Source: Azoarcus sp. L1K30
Lineage (GTDB): Bacteria; Pseudomonadota; Gammaproteobacteria; Burkholderiales; Rhodocyclaceae
Assembly (NCBI RefSeq): GCF_018122735.1
Contig: NZ_JAGRRD010000001.1
Span: forward strand, 1,728,723-1,792,722
DNA: 64,000 nt
Direction: 5' to 3'
Under the pieces are notes generated by a model that had not been told where the DNA came from, searched no databases, and saw only the letters and a program-made list of their open reading frames with translations. The first letter of the stretch is position 1. Each line of letters opens with the position of its first letter. Both the position numbers and the translations under genes were made by a program. Below, in pieces: positions 26,606 to 35,135 of the stretch.

Positions 26606-27493
26606 CTACCCGCCAAGCAAGCGACGCAAATGATTGGGCAACACGAACTGGGCCCAGTGCACATCACCGTTGTAATGCTGCAAGTTGCCGATGCCACGCT
26701 CGGCAATGCGTCGATCGATCTCAGCGGCGTCCACCGACAGCGGGTCGAGCGTGGCCGACGCGGTGGCCAGCCCCCACAGGCTGCCGTACAGCGGGATGTA
26801 GAGAAAATAGGGCCTGACTACGGCAAACACCCGACGCAGTCTGGACACCAGATCGCGCACGCGCGCGGGCTGGAACACCGGAGAGCCGATATGCAGGCTG
26901 AGCGCACCGCCCGGGTTCAGCATCGCCGAGCAGGCGCGCAGGAAGTCTTCCGCGTAGAGGGCCTCGGCGGGGCCGACCGGGTCGGTCAGGTCGAGCACGA
27001 TGAGGTCGAACGATTCGCCGGCGGCGGGGCCATCTTCCATGACATAGCGCAGGCCGTCACCGATACGGATATCCAGCCGCGGATCGTCGAGCGCGCCATG
27101 ATGTACCGACTGCAGGTGGTGGCGCGCGATATCGATGACTTTTGGATCGAGCTCGGCGAGCACGACCCGCTCCATGCCCGGGTACTTGAACAGCTCGTCG
27201 GCCGAACCACCGTCGCCACCGCCGATGATCAGCGCACTGCGCGGCCCGGGATGAGCCATGGCCGGCACATGGATCATGTTCTCGTGATAGTAGAACTCGT
27301 CAGCCTCTGAGGTCATGAAACAGCCATCGAGCCGGAACAGGCGACCGAACTGCGGCGTGTCCCACACCTCGTACGCCTGAAACTCGGATTGACCGCGCTC
27401 GATCAGGCGCCCGCCACGGTAGAAGTATCCGGCATCGTCGTTGAGCTCCTCGAAAATCAGCCCCTCGGCTTCAGGCAGTCCGGCATCGCTCAT
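26606..27493 (-). CDS. speE: Spermidine synthase
   Basis: 295 aa. The aminopropyltransferase core includes SEFQAYEVWDTPQFGRLFRL, SEADEFYYHENMIH, the AdoMet-type site ALIIGGGDGGSADE, LAELDPKVIDIAR and DLIVLDLTDPVGPAEALY. It transfers an aminopropyl group from decarboxylated AdoMet to putrescine. It starts 3 bp after the speD stop, so the two are an operon covering consecutive steps. Length and motifs are normal. Confidence 0.95.
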   Translation of the reverse strand: MSDAGLPEAEGLIFEELNDDAGYFYRGGRLIERGQSEFQAYEVWDTPQFGRLFRLDGCFMTSEADEFYYHENMIHVPAMAHPGPRSALIIGGGDGGSADELFKYPGMERVVLAELDPKVIDIARHHLQSVHHGALDDPRLDIRIGDGLRYVMEDGPAAGESFDLIVLDLTDPVGPAEALYAEDFLRACSAMLNPGGALSLHIGSPVFQPARVRDLVSRLRRVFAVVRPYFLYIPLYGSLWGLATASATLDPLSVDAAEIDRRIAERGIGNLQHYNGDVHWAQFVLPNHLRRLLGG

Positions 27494-27496
27494 CGA

Positions 27497-27886
27497 TCAG
27501 ACCTCAGCAGGCAAGCGACCACGAACGACCTCATGATCCACGCGATCCTCCGGCCCCATTGCTGCAATCACGCGCTCGAACACCCGTCGGGCACGATCGC
27601 TGTTGTCGCGCGAGAAATTGCACACATACACATCGAGGGTCACATCGCCACTCTCCGGCCAGGTGTGGATGGCCAGATGGGATTCGGCCAGCACCACGGT
27701 ACCGGTCACGCCCGCAGCGTCTCCCGAAACCTCGTCCACGAACTGGTAGAAGTATGCACCCAGCGGTGTCAGGCCGGCGGCGCGACATTCGCCAACGCAC
27801 AGCGCTTCGAGTTCGGCGCATTCACACATGAGTTTTCCCGCATCGGCACAGCGATACAGATCGGCAATCAGATGAAGACCATTCAT
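27497..27886 (-). CDS. speD: S-adenosylmethionine decarboxylase proenzyme
   Basis: 129 aa from ATG 27886 (MNGLHLIADLYRC), the usual SpeH-type N-terminus; the longer frame from 27937 would start upstream of the predicted promoter. The autocleavage site is the Glu-Ser of VLAESHLAIHTWPE, Ser near 69, which becomes the pyruvoyl cofactor. His and Cys residues in the same region support processing. It makes the aminopropyl donor for SpeE. No clear ribosome site is seen. Confidence 0.92.
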   Translation of the reverse strand: MNGLHLIADLYRCADAGKLMCECAELEALCVGECRAAGLTPLGAYFYQFVDEVSGDAAGVTGTVVLAESHLAIHTWPESGDVTLDVYVCNFSRDNSDRARRVFERVIAAMGPEDRVDHEVVRGRLPAEV

Positions 27887-27924
27887 TGACAGAATAGAAC
27901 GTCCGGGTTGAAACAAGCCCGACA

Positions 27925-27945
27925 TTCTAGCATGCATGTTTTGTC
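27925..27945 (-). promoter_or_regulatory. Extended -10 promoter element of speD, shared with the NAGGN operon
   Basis: On the minus strand it reads ACAAAACA-TGCAT-GCTAGAAT. The end TGCTAGAAT is an extended -10, putting the start of transcription near 27918, about 32 nt before speD ATG 27886. The same 21-bp frame (16 of 21 identical) lies ahead of the NAGGN operon at 40417-40437. A TTGACA overlaps the upstream part but is too close to act as a normal -35. Confidence 0.5.
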
Positions 27946-27962
27946 AAACATTTCTGCAAATA

Positions 27963-28709
27963 TTACTCAATGACGTGTGGCGATGTGAAACCTGTCTGCC
28001 AGGCGGCCGTGTCGAAGGTAAAGGACGCTTGATCGCGCCGCCAGACAACGGCCTCCGGCGCAACCATCAGCCACCAGGTCTGGCTGGCACCATAGGGCGA
28101 AGGCCGCGAGAAGCCATCGATCGAAAGCAGCGCGACGCACCACGCCGGATCGGGGTCTCGCACCGAACGGTAGATAATCGCGCCGACGCCGGCATCGCGC
28201 GCCACGCGGGCAAACGCCTGTGTGCCCGCGTAGTCTGACGGATGGCCCCAGCGCTCGACATCGCGATCGAAGGGCGCCGCACGCAGGTCGACGGCCGACG
28301 TCGCCATCTGCGCACGGAATGCGGTGTGTGCCAGCGGGTCCAGCCGCTGCAGATCGACCGCATCCATCAGAAAGCGCCAGCGCCAGTAGCCGAGTTCGGC
28401 GCAGGCGGTGCGCACGCCGGCCGCACCGTAGAACACGCCGGGATCGGTGGCGGCGCGAAAGCGTGAACCGCCGCGCCGGGTGGGGTAACGAAACGGCGCA
28501 GCAAGCAGATAATCCAGCGTTTCGGCCTGGCGGGGCAGTGCGGGCTTGCCATCCTCGAGCAAGGCTTCGAGCACATCCTGCTCGTCCCGGCTGTCAACGA
28601 TCTTCATCGTGGACGCGACATGCTGCGCCTCCACGATGCGCCACGCAGTGCCACGCCAGGCACGCGCCTCAGACGAGACCGCGCGAGGCGTCCAGGTACT
28701 GAACGACAC
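27963..28709 (-). CDS. RES domain toxin (NAD+-degrading)
   Basis: 248 aa from GTG 28709, which has AGGGG 8 nt upstream; TTG 28742 is the alternative. The RES fold is seen in AWRIVEAQHVAST, DYLLAAPFRYP, GSRFRAATDPGVFYGA and TACAELGYWRWRF, which provide the conserved Arg, Tyr and Glu. RES toxins phosphorolyse or hydrolyse NAD+ and arrest growth. It overlaps the 3' end of the Xre/DUF2384 antitoxin gene, the normal order for these pairs. Confidence 0.88.
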   Translation of the reverse strand: MSFSTWTPRAVSSEARAWRGTAWRIVEAQHVASTMKIVDSRDEQDVLEALLEDGKPALPRQAETLDYLLAAPFRYPTRRGGSRFRAATDPGVFYGAAGVRTACAELGYWRWRFLMDAVDLQRLDPLAHTAFRAQMATSAVDLRAAPFDRDVERWGHPSDYAGTQAFARVARDAGVGAIIYRSVRDPDPAWCVALLSIDGFSRPSPYGASQTWWLMVAPEAVVWRRDQASFTFDTAAWQTGFTSPHVIE

Positions 28710-29049
28710 GGACCAGCCCCTCGGTACTGCGTATGAGTTCAATCGGGCGCCCGTTAAGCGCGCGGTTCTCGCTCTTGAGCCATGCGCGCGCGCTGACCTC
28801 GTTGCCGACGATGGAGTCGAGCGCCCGAAATGCGCGCACGAACAGCACGGCGAATTCCCACTCCTTGCGCCCTTGATCGAGCAGATAGTCCCCGCTGTAG
28901 ATTCGCGTCACCGTCGCCGGGCTGACACCGAGCACGCGCGCGAGCAAGGCACGGGATACCTCCAGCCGCTCGGCCGCGCGCGCCACCGCCTTGCTCAATA
29001 CGAACGCGGCTTCAGGCTTGACTGCGGACTGGGGAGAAACCAATGCCAT
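28669..29049 (-). CDS. Xre/MbcA/ParS-like (DUF2384) antitoxin
   Basis: 126 aa. The N-terminal HTH (ALLARVLGVSPATVTRIYSG) is followed by the C-terminal toxin-binding DUF2384 region (LFVRAFRALDSIVGNEVSARAWL and LNGRPIELIRSTEGLVRVV). It neutralises the overlapping RES toxin and should repress its own promoter. A strong AAAGGAGGTG ribosome site precedes ATG 29049, consistent with antitoxin excess. Confidence 0.9.
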   Translation of the reverse strand: MALVSPQSAVKPEAAFVLSKAVARAAERLEVSRALLARVLGVSPATVTRIYSGDYLLDQGRKEWEFAVLFVRAFRALDSIVGNEVSARAWLKSENRALNGRPIELIRSTEGLVRVVQYLDASRGLV

Positions 29050-29088
29050 TGAGCACCTCCTTTCTACTGAAAGAATAGCACAATCATT

Positions 29089-29100
29089 TTTCCATGGAAA
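29089..29100. promoter_or_regulatory. Palindromic operator candidate of the toxin-antitoxin pair
   Basis: TTTCCATGGAAA is a perfect 12-bp palindrome, 40 bp upstream of the antitoxin start within an AT-rich promoter patch. That is a natural place for Xre-type autoregulation. It is short, so it needs a footprint. Confidence 0.4.
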
Positions 29101-29116
29101 TCAATGGACATCCGAC

Positions 29117-29749
29117 TCAGGACGATCGAAACCGCCCGGCGCCAGCATCGTCTGCGTACTCAAGACCGCCCTCCGTCACGAACGCCACCAGCGCGGGATA
29201 GAAGCGAAGAAACCCGGCCTCCATCGCCGCCCATTGCGCCGGATCGAGCGTATCGAGGCTGGCACCGAGTGCGAGGGGTCGGCGCAATCTCCTGCCGATG
29301 CCGTCGAGCGCATGACGCAGCCCCTCGACACTGCAATAGGTGGACAGCCAGTCCTGCTCCGCCATCCGGCGCAAGGGCAAGGGCAGGCCGTCGGGTAATG
29401 CGGGATGCGCCGGTGTGCACGACAGCAACTGGGCATAGTTGTCCGCGAGAAACGCCTGCAGCGCCTGATCATTGAAGGCCGACCAGTGCCTTGCCAGCCA
29501 GTGGTCGTAGAGCATATCCACCAGCACGCCGCCATAGCGGCGCCATGGCGGCGCAAAGCAGCGCACGGCTGCACGATGTTCGGGGTGCGCATCGGTAAAG
29601 GCATCGACCCGGCGATGCAGGCGAATACCCAGCGCCAGCGCAGGCGGCAGGTCGTCCGGCAACGGCCCCTTGACGAAATCACCCAGCAGGTTGCCCAGCG
29701 GCGAGGTGCCGCTGACGTGGGCCAATTGCAGGTGCGCAAGGAAATTCAT
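29117..29749 (-). CDS. acpH: Acyl carrier protein phosphodiesterase
   Basis: 210 aa. AcpH/DUF479 motifs: MNFLAHLQLAH, GNLLGDFVKG, GIRLHRRVDAFTDAHPEHRA, and GGVLVDMLYDHWLARHW. The clustered His/Asp residues belong to an HD-like metal site. The enzyme removes 4'-phosphopantetheine from acyl carrier protein. It lies 7 bp downstream of the YjdF-like gene and is probably co-transcribed with it. Confidence 0.9.
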   Translation of the reverse strand: MNFLAHLQLAHVSGTSPLGNLLGDFVKGPLPDDLPPALALGIRLHRRVDAFTDAHPEHRAAVRCFAPPWRRYGGVLVDMLYDHWLARHWSAFNDQALQAFLADNYAQLLSCTPAHPALPDGLPLPLRRMAEQDWLSTYCSVEGLRHALDGIGRRLRRPLALGASLDTLDPAQWAAMEAGFLRFYPALVAFVTEGGLEYADDAGAGRFRSS

Positions 29750-29756
29750 CCGCCAG

Positions 29757-30407
29757 TCACCCTGAGTGTCGTGTTCGCGGCCTTCGTCCGAGCTCCCGGT
29801 CGTGCCAATGCGACAGCAGCAACACCGTCACCAGCGCACCGAGAAAAGCCATGAACATGTCGGACTGGGTATCCCACTGATCGCCCTGGGTGCCGAGGAA
29901 TTCGTCCGCACCCTGCCCCATCGCCAGCGCAGCCCCCCATTCGACGAGCTCATACCAGGCACTGATGGCCATGGCTACGCAGATAGACAGAAAACCCGCC
30001 ATCCGTCGCCCATTGACGTAAGCGCCGGCCAGAAGAATCTCGCGTGCCGCCAGCGCCGGCACCAGCCCCTGCGCAAAATGGCCAACCTTGTCATAGGGAT
30101 TGCGTGCACTCGACAGCAGGTCCTGCAGCCAGAAGCCGAACGGCACACGCGCGTATGTATAGGTGCCGCCCACGATCAGAATCACCGCATGGACAAAAAT
30201 CAAGCCGTATAGAAGCGAGGTGAGCGGGTGCTTGCGGTAGCTGAGCACCAGCACCGGCAAGACAATGATGACGGGCGCTACTTCCATCAACCACGTCGCG
30301 CGATCGTAGGGTGACACGCCGGAGACGACCAGGAACAGGCAAATCAGCACTGCCGCCCCCAACAGTCGCAACTCGCGCGACGTCACCACACTTGCGGCCC
30401 GGTTCAT
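29757..30407 (-). CDS. YjdF-like (DUF2238) integral membrane protein
   Basis: 216 aa with about six TM helices. Signature DUF2238 stretches are LIFVHAVILIVGGTYTYARV, NPYDKVGHFAQGLVPALAARE and AISAWYELVEWGAALAMG, followed by FLGTQGDQWDTQSDMFMAFL. Its function is unknown. The start ATG 30407 has GGTGGAG upstream. No regulatory signal is seen. Confidence 0.88.
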   Translation of the reverse strand: MNRAASVVTSRELRLLGAAVLICLFLVVSGVSPYDRATWLMEVAPVIIVLPVLVLSYRKHPLTSLLYGLIFVHAVILIVGGTYTYARVPFGFWLQDLLSSARNPYDKVGHFAQGLVPALAAREILLAGAYVNGRRMAGFLSICVAMAISAWYELVEWGAALAMGQGADEFLGTQGDQWDTQSDMFMAFLGALVTVLLLSHWHDRELGRRPRTRHSG

Positions 30408-30486
30408 TGCTCCACCTCGCTACGCTGCATCGTTCAAGCCTGACGGAAGGACGTCGCCATTGCACAGCGCAACATGATGCCAAAAA

Positions 30487-31893
30487 TCAGGGCATCCAGA
30501 ACCTCGCATCTTCGGTCACCGATATTTCGGGCCGGTCGACATCCACCACAGTAAAGCGAATCGGATGCGATCCGCCGTGCAGCGCACCGGGCTCGACACG
30601 AACCCTGGCTGTCGCCGACGCTGACGCCGCCGCGGGAACGACCAGCTCGAGTGGTGCCGACAGATGGATGCTGTCGATGCCCGCCACGGTGACGGCAAAA
30701 AGCCGCGGCTGTTCGCTGGCGTTGATCACCTGCAGTTGGAATGCGTTTTCGATCGATCCCTCGGTGGTCTCGGTCGCGAGCGCCGCACGATCGCGTTCGA
30801 TATCGAGCTTGACCGGCACCCGCATGGCGAGCGTCCATACCGTGACCGCAAGCAAGGAAAGGAACACCACCGAGTAGATCAGCACACGTGGGCGCATACT
30901 GCGCTTGATGATCGTGGCCCGCGACGACCGGTTCTTGAGCGCGTTCTCGGTGGAGTAGCGGATCAGCCCTCGCGGATAGTTCATCCTGTCCATGACCTGA
31001 TCACATGCATCGATGCAGGCCGCGCAACCGATACATTCCAGTTGCAGTCCGTCGCGGATGTCGATTCCGGTCGGACACACCTGGACGCAGATGCTGCAAT
31101 CGATGCAGTCTCCCAATCCCTTCTCAGCCGGCACCACCTTCTTCGACCGCCCGCCACGCGGTTCGCCCCGCTTTTCATCGTAAGCAACGATCAGCGTGTC
31201 GGGGTCGAACATGACAAACTGGAACTGCGCATAAGGGCAGATGTACTTGCACATCTGTTCGCGCATGAAGCCGGCGTTGCCATAAGTGGCAGCACCGTAG
31301 AACAGCACCCAGAAGGTTTCCCAGCCACTGAGCGACAAGTTCAGCATTGCGCTGGCGAGTTCGCGAATCGGGGTGAAGTAGCCCACGAAGGTGAAGCCTG
31401 TCCACAGCGCCAGCACCAGCCATGCCCCATGCTTTGCCACCTTGAGTCCAAGCTTGCGCGCAGACCACGGCGCCGCATCGAGCTTCATGCGCTGCGGGCG
31501 GTCGCCTTCGATGTGGTGTTCGATCCACAGGAATAGCTCGGTATAGACCGTCTGCGGACAGGTATAGCCGCACCACAATCGCCCTGCCACCGTGGTGAAG
31601 AGAAACAATGCCAGCGCCGACAGGACGAGCAGCACCGCAAGATAGATGATGTCCTGCGGCCACAGCACGAAATCGAAAACGTAGAAGCGCCGTGCATCGA
31701 GATCGAACAGCACCGCTTGACGACCGTTCCAGGGCAGCCAGCACAGACCGTAGAACACGATCTGGGTGAGCCAGGCGAACACCCAGCGCCAACGCTGAAA
31801 GACACCGCGTATCGAGCGAGGATAGACCTTGGGGTCGGATGCAAAAAGCGGCTGAATCGGAATGACGGTCTGAGGCTTGCGCGAGTCGGACAT
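30487..31893 (-). CDS. ccoG: Cytochrome cbb3 oxidase accessory protein CcoG
   Basis: 468 aa from ATG 31893; ATG 31941 is possible but abuts the operator at 31943. RdxA/FixG family: TM helices with AGRLWCGYTCPQTVYTELF, ICPYAQFQFVMFDPDTL, two ferredoxin-type clusters CIDCSICVQVCP (~260-275) and CIGCAACIDACD (~284-296), another TM helix, and a C-terminal Ig-like periplasmic domain. It is a membrane Fe-S protein needed for copper delivery in cbb3 oxidase assembly. No ccoNOP genes are adjacent. The NsrR-like site upstream suggests nitric-oxide control. Confidence 0.93.
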   Translation of the reverse strand: MSDSRKPQTVIPIQPLFASDPKVYPRSIRGVFQRWRWVFAWLTQIVFYGLCWLPWNGRQAVLFDLDARRFYVFDFVLWPQDIIYLAVLLVLSALALFLFTTVAGRLWCGYTCPQTVYTELFLWIEHHIEGDRPQRMKLDAAPWSARKLGLKVAKHGAWLVLALWTGFTFVGYFTPIRELASAMLNLSLSGWETFWVLFYGAATYGNAGFMREQMCKYICPYAQFQFVMFDPDTLIVAYDEKRGEPRGGRSKKVVPAEKGLGDCIDCSICVQVCPTGIDIRDGLQLECIGCAACIDACDQVMDRMNYPRGLIRYSTENALKNRSSRATIIKRSMRPRVLIYSVVFLSLLAVTVWTLAMRVPVKLDIERDRAALATETTEGSIENAFQLQVINASEQPRLFAVTVAGIDSIHLSAPLELVVPAAASASATARVRVEPGALHGGSHPIRFTVVDVDRPEISVTEDARFWMP

Positions 31894-31942
31894 GGATCGG
31901 TGGCCGTTGGGGTTGCGATGAGCCGGTCTGGGTGCCGACATT

Positions 31943-31965
31943 AAGGTGTATTTTTAATATATGTT
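31943..31965. promoter_or_regulatory. NsrR-type operator between ccoG and nsrR
   Basis: This 23-bp near-palindrome has AAGGTGTATTT on the left and AATATATGTT on the right. It fits the NsrR consensus (AAGATGYATTT-N-AAATRCATCTT) at about 19 positions. It overlaps the predicted ccoG promoter (TATATT on the minus strand), so NsrR could block it. nsrR itself starts 57 bp further right. Confidence 0.62.
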
Positions 31966-31993
31966 CAGCCTAACAGCGCAGCGGTTCATAATC

Positions 31994-32012
31994 AACATAT
32001 TGGATACACCTT
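31994..32012. promoter_or_regulatory. Second NsrR-like half-site pair ahead of nsrR
   Basis: On the minus strand AAGGTGTAT reappears, followed by CC and AATATGTT. The halves equal those of the first site but the centre is four bases shorter, and the orientation is inverted. It covers the nsrR leader between a CATAAT -10-like sequence and ATG 32022, so it could give autoregulation. Confidence 0.4.
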
Positions 32013-32021
32013 CAAACCCAT

Positions 32022-32483
32022 ATGCGTCTCAGCGCTTTTTCCGATTACTCACTTCGCGTGCTGATGCTCCTCGGCGCGAATACGGATCGCCTTGTCACGA
32101 TCGCCGAGATTGCGCGAATTCACGGCATCTCCGAGAACCACCTGACCAAGGTCGTGCATCAACTGGGGCGCGGCGGCTTCATCGAAACCCTGCGTGGCAA
32201 GGGTGGTGGCATGCGCCTGGCGCGCCCCCCGCACCGGATCGTGCTTGGAGAGGTATTGCGCCAGACCGAAACCGACTTCTCCCTGGTCGAGTGCTTCACC
32301 ACCGATTCGCACTGTCAGATCGAAGCCGGCTGTCAGCTCAAGCCTATCCTGGGCGAAGCCATGGCCGCCATGTTGCGCGTTGTGGACCGCTACACCCTGG
32401 CCGACACGCTGCGCCCACCGCTCGACACGAGAGCCCTGGTCCGCATGGTCCCGTCCCGGCACACGACGGAAGGCGACGAGTAG
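32022..32483 (+). CDS. nsrR: Rrf2-family nitric-oxide-sensing repressor NsrR
   Basis: 153 aa. Winged-helix N-terminus MRLSAFSDYSLRVLMLLGAN, recognition helix region GISENHLTKVVHQLGRGGF, wing RGKGGGMRLARPP. The Fe-S ligand Cys residues lie at ~92-105 in VECFTTDSHCQIEAGCQLK, with spacing like NsrR, and the C-terminus has RYTLADTL. NsrR loses its cluster on contact with nitric oxide and releases target promoters. It is divergent from ccoG with operator-like sites between. Confidence 0.9.
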   Translation: MRLSAFSDYSLRVLMLLGANTDRLVTIAEIARIHGISENHLTKVVHQLGRGGFIETLRGKGGGMRLARPPHRIVLGEVLRQTETDFSLVECFTTDSHCQIEAGCQLKPILGEAMAAMLRVVDRYTLADTLRPPLDTRALVRMVPSRHTTEGDE

Positions 32484-32519
32484 TCTGGCATCATTCGCGG
32501 CCCATGCGATCGGACATGG

Positions 32520-33704
32520 TCACCCTGGCGCGGCAAGCCGCCCCTGATACAGGGCGGTAATCAGATCCCGAGGCGTAATGATTCCGATCAGACGCCCCTC
32601 GTCGTCGACGATCGGAATGTGGCTATGGCCTGCCCCGCCCAACAGCGCAATCACCTCGACCACCGGGGTCAATTCACCCGCCGTCTGCGCAGGCGCACTC
32701 ATGACCTGACCGACCACCTCGGCCTTGCGGCTGTGCGTGCGGCCGCTGCGGCGAATGAACTGCCGCAGCCGATCGTCAAAACCGCGATAGGCGCCCAGAT
32801 CGGCGCGTCGCATCAGGTCGGCGCGGGTCATGATGCCAACCACCCGCCGCGCCCGATCCACGACCGGCAAGGCCTTGATCCGATGCCGGCGCATGATCTC
32901 CCACGCCTCCTCGAGCAAGGTGCCGTACTCCACCGAAAGCACCTCGCGCGCCATCACATCGCCGCACCTCACGGTGCCGAAGCGGCGCTGGTAGGCATGC
33001 GCTTCAGCCCGCAGAAAGAGGTCCCGCAAATCGTCGCGGCTGATGTCGAGCACCTGGTTGTACTCGTCCAGCACCGCATCCAGATCCGCTTCGGCCAAAC
33101 CCGCCCGCATGAGCGGTGCATGCCCCACAGGTTCGGTTGCGGCGATCACCGCCTTGCGTTGTGGATAGTGCCGCCCGGTTGCGCGGTTGTAGGTCACGGC
33201 CAGCGCCAGCAGACACAGCGAGTTCACCAGCACCGGGTAGATCACGAAGCCATATCCCAGCGACTCGACACCCGGGCCGCCGACGACCGCAGTCAGCGCA
33301 ACCGCACCGGCCGGCGGATGAATGCAACGCAGCGCGAACATCACGCCAATCGAAAATGACACCGCCACTGCAGCCGCAAGCATCGGTGCCGGAAAGCCAC
33401 GCGCACAGGTCACGCCGATCGCCGCGGCCAGCACGTTTCCGCCCAGCATCGCCCAGGGTTGCGCCAGCGGGCTGGCGGGCACGGCGAACAGCAGCACCGC
33501 CGAAGCCCCCATCGGGGCAATGATCCAGGGACCTGCGCCATCGGCGGCAAACAGGTGACCAATCAGCGCCGTGGCAAGTATTCCAAGCAGCGCACCGAAG
33601 CCCGCCCGCAAACGCTCCTGACCATTGACATGCTGCTGGTCGGGCAGGAAGCCCGCCATCCGCGTCGACAAGCGCGAACACAGCGCCCGCAGCCGATCCC
33701 TCAT
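32520..33704 (-). CDS. HPP family membrane protein with C-terminal CBS pair
   Basis: 394 aa from ATG 33704, which has AGAGGTGG upstream. About five TM helices (20-180) include the family motif MFALRCIHPPAGAVALTAV plus IIAPMGASAVLLFAVP. Two CBS domains follow at about 250-385 (VMAREVLSVEYGTLLEEAW, IKALPVVDRARRVVGIMTRADL, HIPIVDDEGRLIGIITPRDL). Plant HPP proteins transport nitrite into plastids; CBS domains sense adenine nucleotides. Location next to nsrR makes a nitrite/nitrogen-oxide link plausible but unproven. Confidence 0.85.
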   Translation of the reverse strand: MRDRLRALCSRLSTRMAGFLPDQQHVNGQERLRAGFGALLGILATALIGHLFAADGAGPWIIAPMGASAVLLFAVPASPLAQPWAMLGGNVLAAAIGVTCARGFPAPMLAAAVAVSFSIGVMFALRCIHPPAGAVALTAVVGGPGVESLGYGFVIYPVLVNSLCLLALAVTYNRATGRHYPQRKAVIAATEPVGHAPLMRAGLAEADLDAVLDEYNQVLDISRDDLRDLFLRAEAHAYQRRFGTVRCGDVMAREVLSVEYGTLLEEAWEIMRRHRIKALPVVDRARRVVGIMTRADLMRRADLGAYRGFDDRLRQFIRRSGRTHSRKAEVVGQVMSAPAQTAGELTPVVEVIALLGGAGHSHIPIVDDEGRLIGIITPRDLITALYQGRLAAPG

Positions 33705-33933
33705 CGGGACCACCTCTGCGCGCCGCGCGAACAGTCGATGAACAGGATGCAATTCAGCTCACGGGAGAACCCGACAAGAACGTCAAGGGAACGCATATGA
33801 TGATGTCGCAGGCAGACGATATGATGCTCGCGATTAGACCTGCCGGCGCCCACACATGGAATGACCCTGATCAAGCAAGCCAGGCAAGCGCAAACGGCGC
33901 ATACCGCGATTCACACCGTAGCTGCATGACGCT

Positions 33934-34884
33934 TCATGCGCCCCGGGCCCTCGCGGCGAACGCCGCACGCACCTTGCCCACCAGGGTCACGGCTACCAGC
34001 ACCACCGCACCCGCAAGGATTCCGACAACGACATCCAGCGCCAGCGGCGTCAATACGCCGAGCACGCTGCCGACCACCTGCACCCCGGCCACAACGGCGG
34101 CCGCAAGCTCGATTCCGTGATGCAGTACCGGCACACCGTGCGTGAGAATGCCGCCGCCGACCATGAACATGGCCGCGGTACCAACGACGGTCAGTGCTTT
34201 CATCAGCCTCGGCGCGGCAAGCAACAGCCCCCGCCCCACGGCACGCCCGAACGCGTTCGCCTTGTCGAGCAGATGTTGCCCAACATCATCCATCTTGACG
34301 ATCCCGGCCACCAGACCATAGACGCCCAAGGTCATGACCACGCCGATGGCCGACAGCACCGCCAGCTGGCTTGCCAGCGGCTTGTCCGCCACCGTGCCCA
34401 GCGCAATGACGATGATCTCGGCCGACAGCACGAAATCGGTACGGATCGCGCCCTTGATCTTGTCGGCCTCGAAAGCGGCCAGGTCCACCGTGTCGTCGGC
34501 CACGGCCGCCAACTGCCGGACATGTCGAACCGCCTCGTCGGCCTCGCGGTGCAGGAATCGGTGCGCCAGCTTTTCCACGCCCTCGAAACAAAGGTAAAGA
34601 CCGCCCACCATCAACAAGGGCGTGATCAGCCACGGCACGAAGGCACTGATCGCCAGCGCAGCCGGAACCAGCACGACCTTGTTCCTGAGCGAACCCAGGC
34701 AGACCGCCCACACCACCGGCAGTTCGCGCTCCGCACGCACGCCGGAAACCTGCTCCGCATTGAGTGCAAGATCGTCGCCAAGCACGCCAGCAGTCTTCTT
34801 CGCCGCGACCTTGGTCATCACTGCGACGTCGTCGAGGATGGTAGCAATATCGTCCAACAGGGCAAGCAGACTGGCTCCGGCCAT
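33934..34884 (-). CDS. DUF808 family (YedI-like) membrane protein
   Basis: 316 aa. The start [20 protein letters not shown] and [20 protein letters not shown] are the DUF808 signature. Later TM segments include [41 protein letters not shown] and [20 protein letters not shown]. Its function is unknown; E. coli YedI is a non-essential inner-membrane protein. The 251 bp on its upstream side contain no gene. Confidence 0.88.
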   Translation of the reverse strand: MAGASLLALLDDIATILDDVAVMTKVAAKKTAGVLGDDLALNAEQVSGVRAERELPVVWAVCLGSLRNKVVLVPAALAISAFVPWLITPLLMVGGLYLCFEGVEKLAHRFLHREADEAVRHVRQLAAVADDTVDLAAFEADKIKGAIRTDFVLSAEIIVIALGTVADKPLASQLAVLSAIGVVMTLGVYGLVAGIVKMDDVGQHLLDKANAFGRAVGRGLLLAAPRLMKALTVVGTAAMFMVGGGILTHGVPVLHHGIELAAAVVAGVQVVGSVLGVLTPLALDVVVGILAGAVVLVAVTLVGKVRAAFAARARGA

Positions 34885-35135
34885 GGTTCTTATCCGTCAT
34901 GATTGGTGAATGCCGCCACGTGAGGGCCCTGCGTACGCTCAATTCCAGAACCTGGCGAGATCGCGGCGGTGGCGGAGAGGAGTGTATCCCTTACCGCAAC
35001 GATCCGAACATATGGGCTCTGAGCAAGAACCTTCTGCCACAGGCCTCAATTTACTCCAATGGCATTAACGTGGAATTTCCGTGATCCATCTTCTATCCTG
35101 CCTGTATGGAGTGGGAAAATGGAGGAGACCATAAA

